64,000 bases of DNA from Amphiura filiformis (GCF_039555335.1 NW_027305501.1:721001-785000); one strand, 5' to 3'; positions 15,001-25,879 are shown, counted from the first letter of the stretch. The notes: generated by a model from the letters alone, not told the origin. Program-made: numbers and translations.

Positions 15001-15759
15001 CTTTTGTTTTATATTGTTTTGTGAGGCGATCATTTGCAGGAGAGATAAAAACCCACTATGTTATGTTTTGTATTATTTTGTGATGGGATTTCTTTTGTTT
15101 TATATTGTTTTGTGAGGCGATCATTTGCAGGAGAGACAAAAAAACCACTATGTTATGTTTTGTATTATTTTGTGATGGGATTTCTTTTGTTTTATATTGT
15201 TTTGTGATGCGATCATTTGCAGGAGAGATAAAAAAAAACACCATGTTATGTTTTGTATTATTTTGTGATTGGATTTCTTTTGTTTTATATTGTTTTGTGA
15301 GGCGATCATTTGCAGGAGAGATAAAAAAAACCCACTATGTTATGTTTTGTATTATTTTGTGATGGGATTTCTTTTGTTTTATATTGTTTTGTGAGGCGAT
15401 CATTTGCAGGAGAGGTAAAAAAACCCACTATGTTATGTTTTGTATTATTTTGTGATGGGATTTCTTTTGTTTTATATTGTTTTGTGAGGCGATCATTTGC
15501 AGGAGAGATAAAAAAAAACCACTATGTTATGTTTTGTATTATTTTGTGATTGGATTTCTTTTGTTTTATATTGTTTTGTGAGGCGATCATTTGCAGGAGA
15601 GATAAAAAAAACCCACTATGTTATGTTTTGTATTATTTTGTGATTGGAGTTCTTTTGTTTTATATTGTTTTGTGAGGAGATCATTTGCAGAAGATTTAAA
15701 AAAACCCACTATGTTATGTTTTGTATTATTTTGTGATTGGATTTCTTTTGTGTTATATT
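1..15759. repeat. Satellite array, ~92-bp monomer, ~170 copies
   Basis: The window opens inside a head-to-tail array that runs without a break to about 15759. Each monomer contains GTTTTGTATTATTTTGTGAT, then GGATTTCTTTTG, TTTTATATTGTTTTGTGAGG, CGATCATTTGCAGGAGAG, and a variable A-run of about 4-11 before CCACTATGTTATG. Length varies around 92 bp mainly through the A-run and the number of C's after it. Two main monomer classes occur: GATGGG at the front linked to GAGACA at the back, and GATTGG linked to GAGATA or GAGGTA. The last units decay (GAGGAGATC, GAAGATTTAA) before unique sequence starts. Open frames of up to 185 codons cross the array only because the monomer has few stop codons and some units are 93 bp; I do not regard them as genes. 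A pericentromeric, subtelomeric or interstitial satellite are all possible. The left edge lies outside the window. Confidence 0.97.
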
Positions 15760-17142
15760 TTTTATATCGAAACTGGACTATATTTCCCTTCAGTCTTTGT
15801 TATGATTTATAATATTGGTTACAATGTCGCAAACATTTCCAATGCTGCATAATTTCATTCATGTATTTATTATATTTTCTGCTTTTTTATTGATTGTTTT
15901 GTGAGGCAACAGTCTTTTAGTTCTATAGAAATGTGAGGCTGTAGAAAAAAAAAAGATCCGATTTTTTTTACACCCTAAATCGTGCCGTATCTATGAGAAG
16001 AAGTCCTCAAAATTGTAGTTATTACAACTGGGCGGCCATCATCCCATTAGGTAACCCAATTTGAAATTCACACTCCTTGTGTGGAAGATTAAGGTCATGT
16101 CTTCCATAGGGTGTGTGTGTGTGGGGGTGTGTGTGTGTGTGTGAATTTTAACTGGAATAGCCCAATATTGCCAGCACCTGGTCCTGTCTAGACTTTGCCG
16201 TAGTCCACTTTCCCATTGTGCAGACTCTGGCTACATTACATTTGCATTACATTTGCACAACTGATAGATCTTCACATCTGATCTTTTCAGTCACAACACT
16301 CCCTGTTTGTTAGCTTCCAAAGTGGATTTTACACGGGCTTTCGCGATCAATAAACTGGTATTCTAAAAACAGAATTGTTCAGTATTCTGTCACAAACTTT
16401 TTAATTCCTCCTTTCATGCAAAATAAGTTACTTGTCGCAAGTTAATAATGGTAAGAGTTTCCGTAGAAAAATATCTTTTTCCGTAGATAGATATTTTTGA
16501 AATTACGTTTTGATGATATTGTGAAGAAATTAAGATAACATAATATTTAATAAATTTGCAATGCACAAATGTCTATTAAAATTGCGGTCAAAAATACTAT
16601 TCCAATTCAAAATTACTAAGACTTGAATAGCGAGGTCACCGCCGGGGGTCAGAGATCAGGCTCGAGGCTCGAGACTCACATTGATACGCATTGGTCACGT
16701 GTCCAGAAAATTTACCTATTAATGTTGACCCCGCTCCGTATTGAAAGCCCCATAGAATACTGTGTGAACAATTATTGGGTTAACTCACTTGGCTTTAAAA
16801 TAAGTTAAATAACAAAATAAAACATCTTTCAGTCCTAATATTTTAGAGGGTCAGTGAAAACAATGTGGGTTTTCCACTGATATTTTGGGAGAAAATGGGT
16901 ATGAAGCTGTTGATAGACTGTCTGAAGCAGTCACACTCAAAGTCTTTCGGCAAAATTCATGTTTTTACTTTTTTATTTGATTTTCAATTACATGGAAAAT
17001 AAAAATAATAGAAACATAATTTTTTTAATGATTTTCCTTTCTCAACAACTGACTTGTGCTTGATGACAATTATCATAAATATGTTTATAGTCAATTCAGT
17101 ATCAGTATAGGAATGTCAGTATCTTACCTAAATTACAAAATA
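15760..17142. other. No gene seen; (GT)n and a stray satellite scrap
   Basis: This is AT-rich unique-looking sequence. A 20-bp scrap resembling the satellite (ATTGTTTTGTGAGGCA core, about 15889-15908) lies 130 bp beyond the array edge. A GT-rich simple repeat occupies about 16111-16142. I see no coding region with family similarity. Confidence 0.6.
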
Positions 17143-17303
17143 CAGTGGAACACAAAATCTGTTAACACAAAAACCTTATAACAGTGATTTTGAAGTAACT
17201 GGCTTTGCTTTTGTATGTTAAAAGTACCTGATAACACAACATGTTGATAACATAAACTCAATCCCGTGGTTCCATAAATTTCATGTTAAAAACGGTTCCA
17301 CTA
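17143..17303. mobile_element. Small terminal-inverted-repeat element (MITE-like)
   Basis: The segment begins CAGTGGAAC and ends GTTCCACTA with TA on both sides. The interior repeats AACA/TGTTAAC motifs in both orientations (for example CTGTTAACAC near the left and CATGTTAAAAACGG near the right). This fits a short non-autonomous TA-inserting element, but the arms are degraded. Confidence 0.4.
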
Positions 17304-17452
17304 TATGTACGTACAGCAAGGTATGAATGGTATTTCTTGTGTCTATGTTCTTTATTGCCTTTATAAAATGCATCTATACATAAGGATATAGAAGCCGTGC
17401 ATGTTTTTATCCAAATTTCAAACAAAAAATTTGTGCTAGCATCCGTAATTAG

Positions 17453-17630
17453 AGAATAAAGGTATTGTTTTTAGCCGCTGCTGTGCATCTATCATATCAT
17501 CATATAACACAGACGACATCATTATTTTATTGTAAATCAAAGAGGCGAATTTTACGCCGAAAATAATGATGTGCCCCGTGTTATATGAGATAGATGCACG
17601 ATAGCGGGTAAATACAATACCTTTATTCAC
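17453..17630. mobile_element. Foldback (hairpin) MITE, ~178 bp
   Basis: The left arm starts GAATAAAGGTATTG and the right arm ends CAATACCTTTATTCAC. The arms continue inward through TGCATCTATC / GATAGATGCA, ATATAACAC / GTGTTATAT and CATCATTATTTT / AAAATAATGATG. The unit could therefore fold into one long imperfect hairpin of about 75 bp per arm. It has no coding capacity. Confidence 0.6.
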
Positions 17631-18091
17631 ATTCTTAAACAATTCAAATAAAATATCATAAGTATAACAAATTTTAATCAATTTAAATCCTACATTTTAA
17701 AATGAATTACCTAGGGCATAAAATTGACCAGTCCCTTTGTTGCTCTGCGCCTCCGATTGGTTCAAATAGCGAGTATGCGTATCGCATTGATGCACACGCG
17801 CTGAACTGTGTTATATCATGTCATAATGAGAAGCAATAAGATTGCAGGACCATTCTCAATTGTTTAAGAATGTATTGTTTTCAATAAACTGTTGGGATCA
17901 ACTTTTGGGGCATGTTTTTTGTGGAATAAACTGGAGATATTGGTATGTTTCTATTTAACTGAGTTGAACATTCAGCCATTTTGTGGCCAACTAGTCACAT
18001 TCAGGGCCATTTTATGGCTAACTAGTCACATATAGGCTCTAAGTCATTGTATAAATACTTCAAATACACAACTACATTCCAATTTCTCTTA

Positions 18092-18401
18092 CCCAGTAGA
18101 CAAAACGTTTCAATGTTGGGTTACATGTACACAAAGTATATAAAGTGTTTTTTTAACATTCGTAAAACATTCTTAAAACTTGAAGCAAAATATTCTAACA
18201 TGATGATTTTAAGTGTGACAAAATATTTTGCACAAATGTTTGCCGACAAGTATCTTGTTTAAATTTTGATATTTTTCAAACGTTTTAAAAGCATGTTCAT
18301 AACCTTGATATAAGTTATCCAACATTCAAATGATATTAAAACATTTTGACCAAAACCAAAACATGTTTATAACACTTTAAAATATTTTTGTGTTTGCTAG
18401 G
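18092..18401. mobile_element. AACGTTTT-type dispersed element, copy 1
   Basis: It starts CCCAGTAGACAAAACGTTT and ends TTTTGTGTTTGCTAGG, so the termini are imperfect inverted repeats. The interior is a run of AACATT, AAAACGTT and AAAACATT words. A second copy with the same ends lies at 46538-46902. The call is non-autonomous DNA element; the superfamily is not assigned. Confidence 0.5.
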
Positions 18402-20053
18402 TATAGCCTACTGAAACACAGCCTTAGCCACTATAAATAATGTATTTGAAACTCTTATTGTTACAAAAATAAGTATAGGAAACAAGGGATACTGTTCCGC
18501 CCCCCCCCCTTAATTCTTGTTGAAAGTCAGATCACTCAAGCCTCAATGTCAAAAAGTTATTTTCTTCATTTAGTCAATCGTCCTATGATATCAAAGGATG
18601 GATCACATGGATTGGGAACTCCCTTAGTCCCTAGTCTAGGACTCCATATCTCTATTTAGCCAAAAGGCTCTCAAATTGTTTTGGGGTTTAGACATTGAGA
18701 AAGTCATCGCAGACAAAGGAGACCCAAACCAAGGTTTAAGTCTTTGATTTCCAGCATTTTATATTCATACGAAAAACTGCTATACACTCCTTGTTTTGTA
18801 TTGCAATTCCCAAATGTGAGTACTTTATGATCAGCAGCTCTATGTGATACAGCACATCAAAAGGCGGGGAGGGGGGGGGGGAGGGGGTTGCTGCAAAGTG
18901 CTTTTCAGCCTCAGGATATAGATTTAAATTTAGTAAGACTGACAAAAATAAATAAGGAAAATAATGAGAATTTGGGATGCTTTTTTACCTACTAAATATG
19001 AATGCCTTGATCAATTTTTGCAAATGAGGTGTCATTTTAAAGCTTCCAAAATGTTTTCAAAGCAGAAATACTGAACTCAAAATTGACTTCACCTGCAAAG
19101 TTCCCCCTTTTGATGTGCTGCATCCCAACAAATCTTTGTCTTCAGCCCATTCTGAACATTAACAAGATATTATTTTCCTCGTATTGCATATCATGAATTG
19201 ATTTTCTGGTTGAGTTTTACATGCAATAAATTCTTGGGCCATGAAGGAGCTACCGAGTGAGATCATTACTTGCACCTAATTCAGTCAGTGAGTATGATGT
19301 CACTTGTGATAGATCGCTCCATCATCACATTGGTTGTTTTTGCCAGGATTTGGTTGTTCCATCTTATGCCCCTAACTGTTGCACTCAAGGGGAAATAATA
19401 ATAATAAAAAATATTTATAAAAAAAACCTCTTGGTGAAACATAAAATAAATACCTCTTTGTGAAACAATTCCAAAAGTTACATTTTTTATCAAGGAAATC
19501 AATTTCAAATAATTACAAAAGAAAAGGGAAATTAGTATTCTATGCTGAGAAAATTGACTGGAACTCAAAGCCCCGGAATAAAGCAATAGTGATTTCACAA
19601 GGGTGTCTAATTTTACAGATGTGAGAAATTGGTAAGTGCAATAGATGGAACAGCCTGTGATAGAATTGAGAATCAAGTCACTATGTGTGGGTCACAAGCA
19701 AATGATATAGGAAAAACAAATTTAAGTATTGAAAACATATTTAGACTGAAGTCCAGTAGGTGCATGAAGTTGAAAAAACATTTTGTTGGAGGCAGACTAT
19801 CAACTTAAAGTTAAGTAAACTAAAAAGTTTACTCAGTTTAATCAACTTTGATTCACACAAATCTGTTTACTAGAATGTTTGCGAGAATGTACTCTCCGAT
19901 TCTCATCAAAATTCTGACCGTTCTTGAAAATGATGGTAACACTGTCAGGCCCACAGTATGTTGAATGGCACTCTTTCGGACGCGGATACTTGATGAGTGA
20001 CCTTCCGGGATATAACCCTATTCATCTATTGATGCATACATGTACAAGCAACG
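18402..20053. other. No gene seen; G/C homopolymers
   Basis: The stretch contains a C-run near 18501, a G-rich run near 18865-18890 and a short AAT-rich repeat near 19396. Open frames here are short and resemble nothing I know. Part of it must be the 3'UTR and downstream flank of the minus-strand exon at 20054-20289. Confidence 0.5.
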
Positions 20054-20289
20054 CTACCGACAGAATATGTTGCTAGCCACAAAAATAGCTTCTCCGTCTG
20101 TGCCGCACACCAGCCGGTCACCGTCCACGTCCAGGGAGTTGACCGGCATGGTGTTTGCAGGCAGTACTTCGTTGGTGTTAATTGGTCTGCTAGGGTCTGT
20201 TGATAACCATGGGCTTATGTGATCTGCACTTGAGGGTTTGTTGGGTAGACCACCAAGACCAAATCCACCTCCTACGCCTACTCCTGTGG
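20054..20289 (-). CDS. NUP43: Terminal coding exon of probable nucleoporin Nup43
   Basis: On the minus strand a polypyrimidine tract plus AG (acceptor at 20290-20291) opens a frame that runs to TAG at 20054-20056. It begins with a Gly-rich stretch (TGVGVGGGFGLGG). It then reads ISPWLSTDPS, and near the end VNSLDVDGDRLVCGTDGEAI followed by FVASNIFCR and stop. The NSLDV...LVCGTDxEAIxV ending is what I remember as the extreme C-terminus of vertebrate Nup43, the WD40 beta-propeller subunit of the Nup107-160 (Y) complex of nuclear pores. Seen: one exon with an acceptor and a stop. Family knowledge: the motif and its C-terminal position. Inference: a multi-exon gene with its earlier exons at higher coordinates or out of reach; I recognised none of the WD-repeat exons. 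A processed pseudogene is unlikely because the intron border is intact. An isolated relic exon cannot be excluded. Confidence 0.68.
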
Positions 20290-20439
20290 CTGTAAAAAAA
20301 GAGGATTTTAAAGATAGAATTAAATACTAGTATGTATTCTTATATTGGAAACAATTGGTGATGGTAGACAATCATAGCAAAATAATGGTGAATCATGAAT
20401 CAATAGTAGCAGAGGTACAAGTTTAATTTCCACACGCAC

Positions 20440-20755
20440 ACACCCGTGCACGGGCATTCGAAGCGAGGACTTGTGCTACACATGTGTGTATTGTGCGTCT
20501 GTCCCGGCATTCAAAGCGAGGACATTTTCACAAACAACAAATTCAAAGTGAGGTCACCTCACTTTGTTTGTAAACGTGCATACAAAGTGAGATAATAGCC
20601 TATACCCGGGCCTATACCCCATATATGCACATACTCACTCAAGTGAGGACTCAGATTTTGACCTCATTTTGTCAAAATATATGTCCTCACTTTGAATGTG
20701 GGAAACTATATCTTGTCCTCGCTTTGAATGGCTCGGCGAACACAAGTTCACCATT
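20440..20755. repeat. Symmetric cluster of AAAGYGAGGAC motifs
   Basis: The motif AAAGCGAGGAC/AAAGTGAGG occurs forward near 20459, 20511, 20546 and 20640, and reversed (GTCCTCACTTTG, GTCCTCGCTTTGAATG) near 20555, 20685 and 20715. The centre has a short hairpin, AAAGTGAGGTCACCTCACTTT. The outer pair (GGGCATTCGAAGCGAGGAC against GTCCTCGCTTTGAATGGC) makes the whole block an inverted repeat. It is probably a decayed MITE or composite hairpin. Confidence 0.5.
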
Positions 20756-20854
20756 TTTAAGACCTTACACATATACCAAATACTAGTTTATAACCCTTTC
20801 TCAGACCAAAACAATGATTCTTCAACACCATTATAAACAGGAATGACATCTCAT

Positions 20855-21697
20855 GTTTTATTTATTTATTTATCAAGGTATAAAACAATCCAGAAAGCAG
20901 GTCACAGACCTGATACGCCTGGGTAACAATTACAAATATGTATAAAAACAACCGACAAAGCAACAACAAAATGCATACAATAGCATAACATTCAAAGGCA
21001 AAAAAGAAATCACAGATTATTAAGACGCTGAACAACTTGAGGAATGGTAGATTGCATGTACCTGGTTCGCTTACAGCGAGGAGGATCAATCTGCTGGGCA
21101 TACCTAAGATTCCTACCGTGCCGATCACCTTTGGATTTAGGCAGCATTTGAGAATGTTTAGCAGACGCTTGCAAACCTTGGCCAAATCGCACCAACAGCT
21201 GATCTCTCCTCTCACATAAGGAAACCAAACCTAGTTTCTCCAAAGCAGCCCGATAAGATGTGTAGCTCTGGCCCACGAAGCATTGAAGCGTCTCAAAACA
21301 TAAAGCATATACATTCGTCTAGAGGCGCGAGAAATCATTGAATTGACTTGAGTAGTCCAACTAAGATCACTTTCTATGGTGATACCAAGAAGTTTCATAT
21401 TCTGAGTGACATCTAAAACAGAAATTCAGAGTCAAAAGATTGAAGGAATGCTCCCTTTTCAAAAAACTGATGTGCATAATATGACATTTGGAAGGTTTTG
21501 GTAGCATGTCATTTTTGTTGCACCACTCACCTAAACCATCAAGATCTTTTTGCATTTGTGAACAACCACCTGTCTTAGCATTACAAATAAGATTACATAC
21601 AACTACAAAAATGTGTGTGGGTGTATGGTGGTGGAAGCAATTGATAACATACCGACACCGGCAAATTGCCCACAAGTCTTACTTTAGCACCGTTTAA
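20855..21697 (-). mobile_element. Truncated, frameshifted LINE reverse-transcriptase fragment
   Basis: Three minus-strand frames together spell the 3' end of a non-LTR retrotransposon reverse transcriptase. About 21675-21440 reads MQKDLDGLGEWCNKNDM and PSKCHIMHIS (the thumb-region DLxxLxxWxxxNxMxxxxxKC motif). About 21420-21230 in another frame reads MKLLGITIESDLSW and ASRRMYMLYVLRRFN. About 21276-21010 in a third frame reads SYTSYRAALEKLGLVSLCER, LLVRFGQGL and RTRYMQSTIPQVVQRLNNL. The minus-strand 3' end is a short TAAA-rich tail (about 20856-20878), as expected for a LINE. The catalytic palm motif and the endonuclease are absent, so the copy is 5'-truncated and dead. The resemblance is to the jockey/CR1/RTE-like group; the exact clade is not resolved. 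It lies about 570 bp upstream of the NUP43 terminal exon, so it is probably intronic. Confidence 0.8.
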
Positions 21698-22350
21698 GCC
21701 CATATGCCCATGGGAAGCCGATATTAGTGTGGCTGGACAAATGTGCTCCAATTTAGTGCAAATTTCAATCTTAGGAAATTCAGAGATGACGTTCCCTTAC
21801 ATCTTTGGTCTCAAACCATCTCACTGACCAAAGATGTACAGTACATTGATAGAAGAAGATGATGAGTAAATTACACGGTGCCATAAATCAAGTTTTTTAA
21901 ACAACAAACTTTACTCTACCAAATGCTCATACTTTGGAAAATTTAAGTTTTTTGTCCGATAAAAGTTTTTGGTTCGAAAAACTAAGTTGAAAAGTAAACA
22001 GTATGTCTCAAAGCTTGGGAAGATTTTGAAATCTATGTGGATTTTGGCAGACTCAAAATTAGTTTGAGATTATAACTTTCAAAACTTGCCATTATACACA
22101 TAATGAAATATTTTCATTCATTGAAAGTGTTAATAACATTTTCCAACAAAATGCTTTTAAACATATAGTTAAATGTGGAAAAAAATGAAAGTTTTTCTGG
22201 GACAAAATGTACACTGCAAAACAAACAAGCACGGCAGATTTAAGACATACAATTAATTTTGCCTGTAAAAGGCCGAGATAAGTTTTATAGTGTGTCTAGT
22301 CTCACGTTGAGAGTAGCGCCATGTTGGATTTTGCTGTGGCAGATACTAAT

Positions 22351-23378
22351 CTTTCACAACCTTTCATGATGTTTTCACCCTGGAACATGTATTAAACATT
22401 ATAAAACCCTAAGAAGCTATACGTAACTTAAGTGTATACATGTTGATGGGCCAAGTGGACTTGAGGTCTTCTTGCGCTCATGTCTTCATATTGTAATATT
22501 TTTGGAGTCCCAGAGTTGGAGCTCTCCTGCTGACAGTGGTGAAAATACCGTAGATTCCAGAGAAAGAAAATTTATTACCCTCTTTACTGGCTAATTTGAG
22601 GGTAAAATTGTTAAGAATTTTTAAGGACATGTCCACTTGATTTTTATAACAAGGAAAAACGAACGCGCGTGGGTTTTGAGACATAACAATTCTTTTGTAG
22701 CCTAAATAAAAGAGCGTATCAAGACTTCACTGGCCTCACATCGAATTTTGAATAGCGCATGTTGAGAGCCGGCTGTTTTTATTTGTTTTTATGGTCAATA
22801 TGAGTTTGTTTTAAATAAAACCATGTGATTCGTGCTTGATCATTGGTTTTCTAACATATAAGGCATAATGTTGTGATTGTCGGAGTGTTCCTTTAATTCC
22901 TTACTCGCTTAAAAATGAATTTATACTCTAGAAATAAGAGCGACTTAGAAAAATCCAAAAGCTTCATCGTTTTGTTTGCTTAGAAAAGGAAATCCACAAC
23001 AGTGGTCTAAAATGACTCGCTTCTCACTGGCGATTTGTAGTATAAATACAGCTTGGATGTGTATATTATAATCCAACAATATCGTTAATATCTATATTTC
23101 TGCATATGAAGACCTGAGCGCAAGAAGACCGTAAGTCCACTTGGCCCCTCAACATGTTTACACTAAAGTTGTGTATAGTTTCGTATAGTTTGGTAATGTT
23201 TTATACATGTTCGGGGGCAAAACAACTCTTTCACAACCTTTCATGATGTTTTCACCCTGGAACATGTATTAAACATTATAAAACCCTAAGAAGCTATACG
23301 TAACTTAAGTGTATACATGTTGATGGGCCAAGTGGACTTACGGTCTTCTTGCGCTCATGTCTTCATATTGTAATAGCT
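22351..23378. mobile_element. Inverted-repeat element with an extra third arm
   Basis: A ~147-bp arm (22351-22498: CTTTCACAACCTTTCATGAT ... TCTTCTTGCGCTCATGTCTT) occurs three times. It is forward at 22351-22498, inverted at about 23100-23215 (GAGCGCAAGAAGACC ... GGTAATGTTTTATACATGTT) and forward again at about 23233-23378. The two forward copies are nearly identical over the whole arm. The first two arms bracket a ~600-bp core. The third arm suggests a second truncated insertion or recombination between copies. No transposase is visible. Confidence 0.6.
22735..22897. mobile_element. One end of the 44881-type MITE, nested
   Basis: GAATTTTGAATAGCGCATGT, TTGAGAGCCGG, TATGGTCAATATGAG, TTTTAAATAAAACCATG and AGGCATAATGTTGTGATTGT match the right arm of the complete element at 44881-45299 in the same order. 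Only one arm is present, inside the core of the 22351-23378 element. Confidence 0.6.
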
Positions 23379-23664
23379 TTCTAGCTTTGCCACCTCCATA
23401 TCACTACGAGAGCTGGTGTCGGTTTAAGCATTATTATTTTCCTCCGATCAAACGCAACTAATTTGTCTTGCTGTTAATTATTGAACTTCAAAGTTAACGG
23501 TATTAGAAGCTTGAGAATACATTTAAAATCTTTGATTGCAAATCATTCATTGACATCTAGACGAATACTTACCTGGGAGTGGCAAGGAATCGAGATTGCC
23601 CCCGAGAGTGAAATCGGCATAATAAAAAAGGAGCGGGAGGGATAATATTATATATAAGGATAAT

Positions 23665-23669
23665 ATTCC
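23665..23669. repeat. 5-bp target duplication ATTCC, left
   Basis: ATTCC immediately precedes the first long terminal repeat. The same five bases follow the second one at 28380-28384. Confidence 0.4.
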
Positions 23670-24439
23670 TGCTGAGGAGCATCAGTTGGTAAGTTTTCAT
23701 ATACATAATATTTTTACTCGTATTAAACTGGAACCAAAGATTAATCCGGCATTATAATTTGTCGCTGATTTAGCATAGTGTCGTATGACGAACTTTTGAC
23801 AAACCACTCCTGAGTATTATAGCACCGTTTTCCGTCCTGCAGCAAAAACAAAAATATATCGAAAATTAGTTGTTTCCCGAAGTAATTATTTCTCGCATTA
23901 TAGCCATAATGTGTGATTTCCTCCACAGCAACGCCCTTAATTTATTTTCGAATTTATACTTTTGCACACAATAAAATTTAACATTTATAATATAACCAGA
24001 GATCTCCGGTTTTATTCTGAGTTCACTGATCGAGTACTGTATAAACACAACGCGTGCGTGTGTACATTGAATCATTGAATCAATCAAGTACCGTATAAAC
24101 TGTATACATATCGCTATTTGTCTTACGTCTTCTTTGAACATCACATCAGCTGCGTGTAGCTCTATTATCATGATAATAATAGAATGGGCGAGATTATACA
24201 CGCATTATAAGCGCTATCCGTCTTGACGTATAATCTGTGTGTATATCGGTATTCGTCTTACGTCTTGTTTGTTCGTCCCAGCTGTGTAAAACTACGGTAA
24301 TATTCATCACAATAATACGATCATCCAGATATGCAATGGTTTGGGGCTGTGGTGACGTGAGTAGGGGTGGTTTGGGGTTAAAGTGTATAGGTGCGTCGGA
24401 CTACAGAGCTATGGCTACAGAGCGCATAGCTCTGTAGCT
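23670..24439. repeat. Candidate 5' LTR (copy A of ~780-bp direct repeat)
   Basis: It starts TGCTGAGGAGCATCAG and ends GCATAGCTCTGTAGCT. It is nearly identical to 27589-28379 over its whole length. The main differences are a ~29-bp block absent here (present at about 27725-27753) and a 9-bp block present only here (near 24061). Both copies end with a hairpin-capable CTACAGAGCTAT ... ATAGCTCTGTAG segment. Immediately downstream is TGGCGCC (24441-24447), which resembles the start of a tRNA primer-binding site. The non-canonical end (CT rather than CA) and lack of coding sequence leave open an ordinary segmental duplication. Confidence 0.5.
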
Positions 24440-24756
24440 ATGGCGCCTATGTTCAAGGGTATTAGGTTTGTAAGGCATCATTGCAGAGAAGTTTGAAAAG
24501 TGGTGAGTTAGACTAGACGATGGTGGCCGACGTCATTTAACAGCCTATAGCGTAATCAAAACAGATAATATGACGGCAACACTGCCTGGACGTTGGACGC
24601 AATTATTTTTCCCTCAGCCGAGGTGCTCTTATAGCTCTACTGGTCCCGTTACGGGAAAAAATGGACAACATATATTTCCCATTGCAATATAAATACTTTT
24701 ACATGAAAATAAATAATTTTGGACTCAAAAAATGAATGTGAAGAAAAAAATATCTT

Positions 24757-24838
24757 CGCCGGGATTGGGGATCGAACTGAGACCGCCGGCGTCGCAGGCA
24801 TAGCTAAAATCCATTACACCACGTTTACATTGCTTAGA
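24757..24838 (-). other. tRNA-derived relic (SINE head or tRNA pseudogene)
   Basis: On the minus strand the order is GTGGTGTAATGGATTTTAGC (box A-like, D-arm region), then a variable middle, then GGTCTCAGTTCGATCCCC (box B-like, GTTCGATCC). The T-stem does not pair well and no clean acceptor stem can be drawn, so I do not call a functional tRNA. Confidence 0.35.
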
Positions 24839-25879
24839 ACAGGGGAATTTTCAGTACATATTATAACATATCGTGCGTTATTTATACAAAAAATTCAAAA
24901 AACAGTACTTACAATGAGGTGCAGTGTCGCACCTCAACGGATTTAGATAAAATACATACGCTTTTGGAACTATTTGAGACATTTTCGTGTTTACGTGTTA
25001 AAGTATCGAAGTATCTCAACAATAGCTTTACGCCGCAGAGTGACGATATATACAAAGTCACAAGGTGTTGTGGTGTAATATAATGTAGAACGACGCTCCT
25101 GGGGTGAAATCTATTTAAAAAAAATTGGGACTGTGAAATGAAAGTCCATAAACATTACCCTAGGCATAAATGCTGATGAGCGTTGTTCCAAAAACACACC
25201 ATTAATGTCCAAACAGTGCAAACTTTACCCCTTATTCCCAAAACGACGTGCGAAAATCTAATCATTTTTCCACGTGTTTATTAAAAGCGAATAGGAAGCT
25301 CGTATATATCTGCGTGGGTCCCCCGGGGCAAAAAATAATACTTAAAACAATGCTGTGACGTCACCAATTCTTAAAATTGGCCCTCAAAGTCATAATAAGA
25401 GTCCAATACAAGAATCAACTGCAGAAATTCATACTTTAATAATCTATCTTCATGTATAACCGGTTATTTGGGATAATTACCCTCCCGATATCTTGCTATT
25501 TCATGACTAAATCAGCCAGCGAGTCTCTCTTACCAAGGCCAAAATATTTCAGGGCTCCCGGTTTGGTTTCTTGATCGCTAGCGCGTATTGGCCGTTGGCG
25601 GCGGGTGTTAGCGTCAAATGAATAGTCATTTTCTTCGTTTTGCCTCATTTGTTTGGCTCGAAATTAAAAGGGGACAATGTGATCACTACCAAGAGTGATG
25701 AAAAAGGCAAGCGGAAAAAGAAGTGGTAGCCCAGCAAAAGCATGAAAATACAACGGCAACTGTTGGGTCCCCCTTTCATGGGTGGACAGAATCAGCACCA
25801 AAAATGATATTTGTTCGCATGCAGTAGTTGCGTGATTAGCACAAAATGTTTAATTAGCGTGTATTTGTATATTTTATTA

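Noticed and set aside
1..15759. Many overlapping open frames of 60-185 codons on both strands of the satellite, with a cysteine-rich LCFVLFCDWISF pattern
   Set aside because: All are translations of one 92-bp repeat. Frames shift whenever the A-run changes length, and no signal of coding constraint is visible.
1..15759. Splice-like motifs in each monomer (ATCATTTGCAG acceptor, GAG|GTAAAA donor in some units)
   Set aside because: They follow from base composition and would define 5-base exons; there is no reason to think they are used.
1..15759. CRISPR-like appearance of a regular repeat array
   Set aside because: There are no unique spacers: the whole unit is repeated, and the sequence is clearly eukaryotic.
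21010..21276. Minus-strand 88-codon frame as an independent gene
   Set aside because: It matches the C-terminal end of LINE reverse transcriptases, and the preceding RT segments lie in other frames; it is a dead element.
22478..22684. Minus-strand frame with PRAFVFPCYKNQVDMS as a gene
   Set aside because: It lies inside the inverted-repeat element at 22351-23378 and has no domain similarity.
24757..24838. Functional tRNA gene on the minus strand
   Set aside because: Box A- and box B-like words are present, but the T-stem and acceptor stem do not pair; it is kept only as a tRNA-derived relic.
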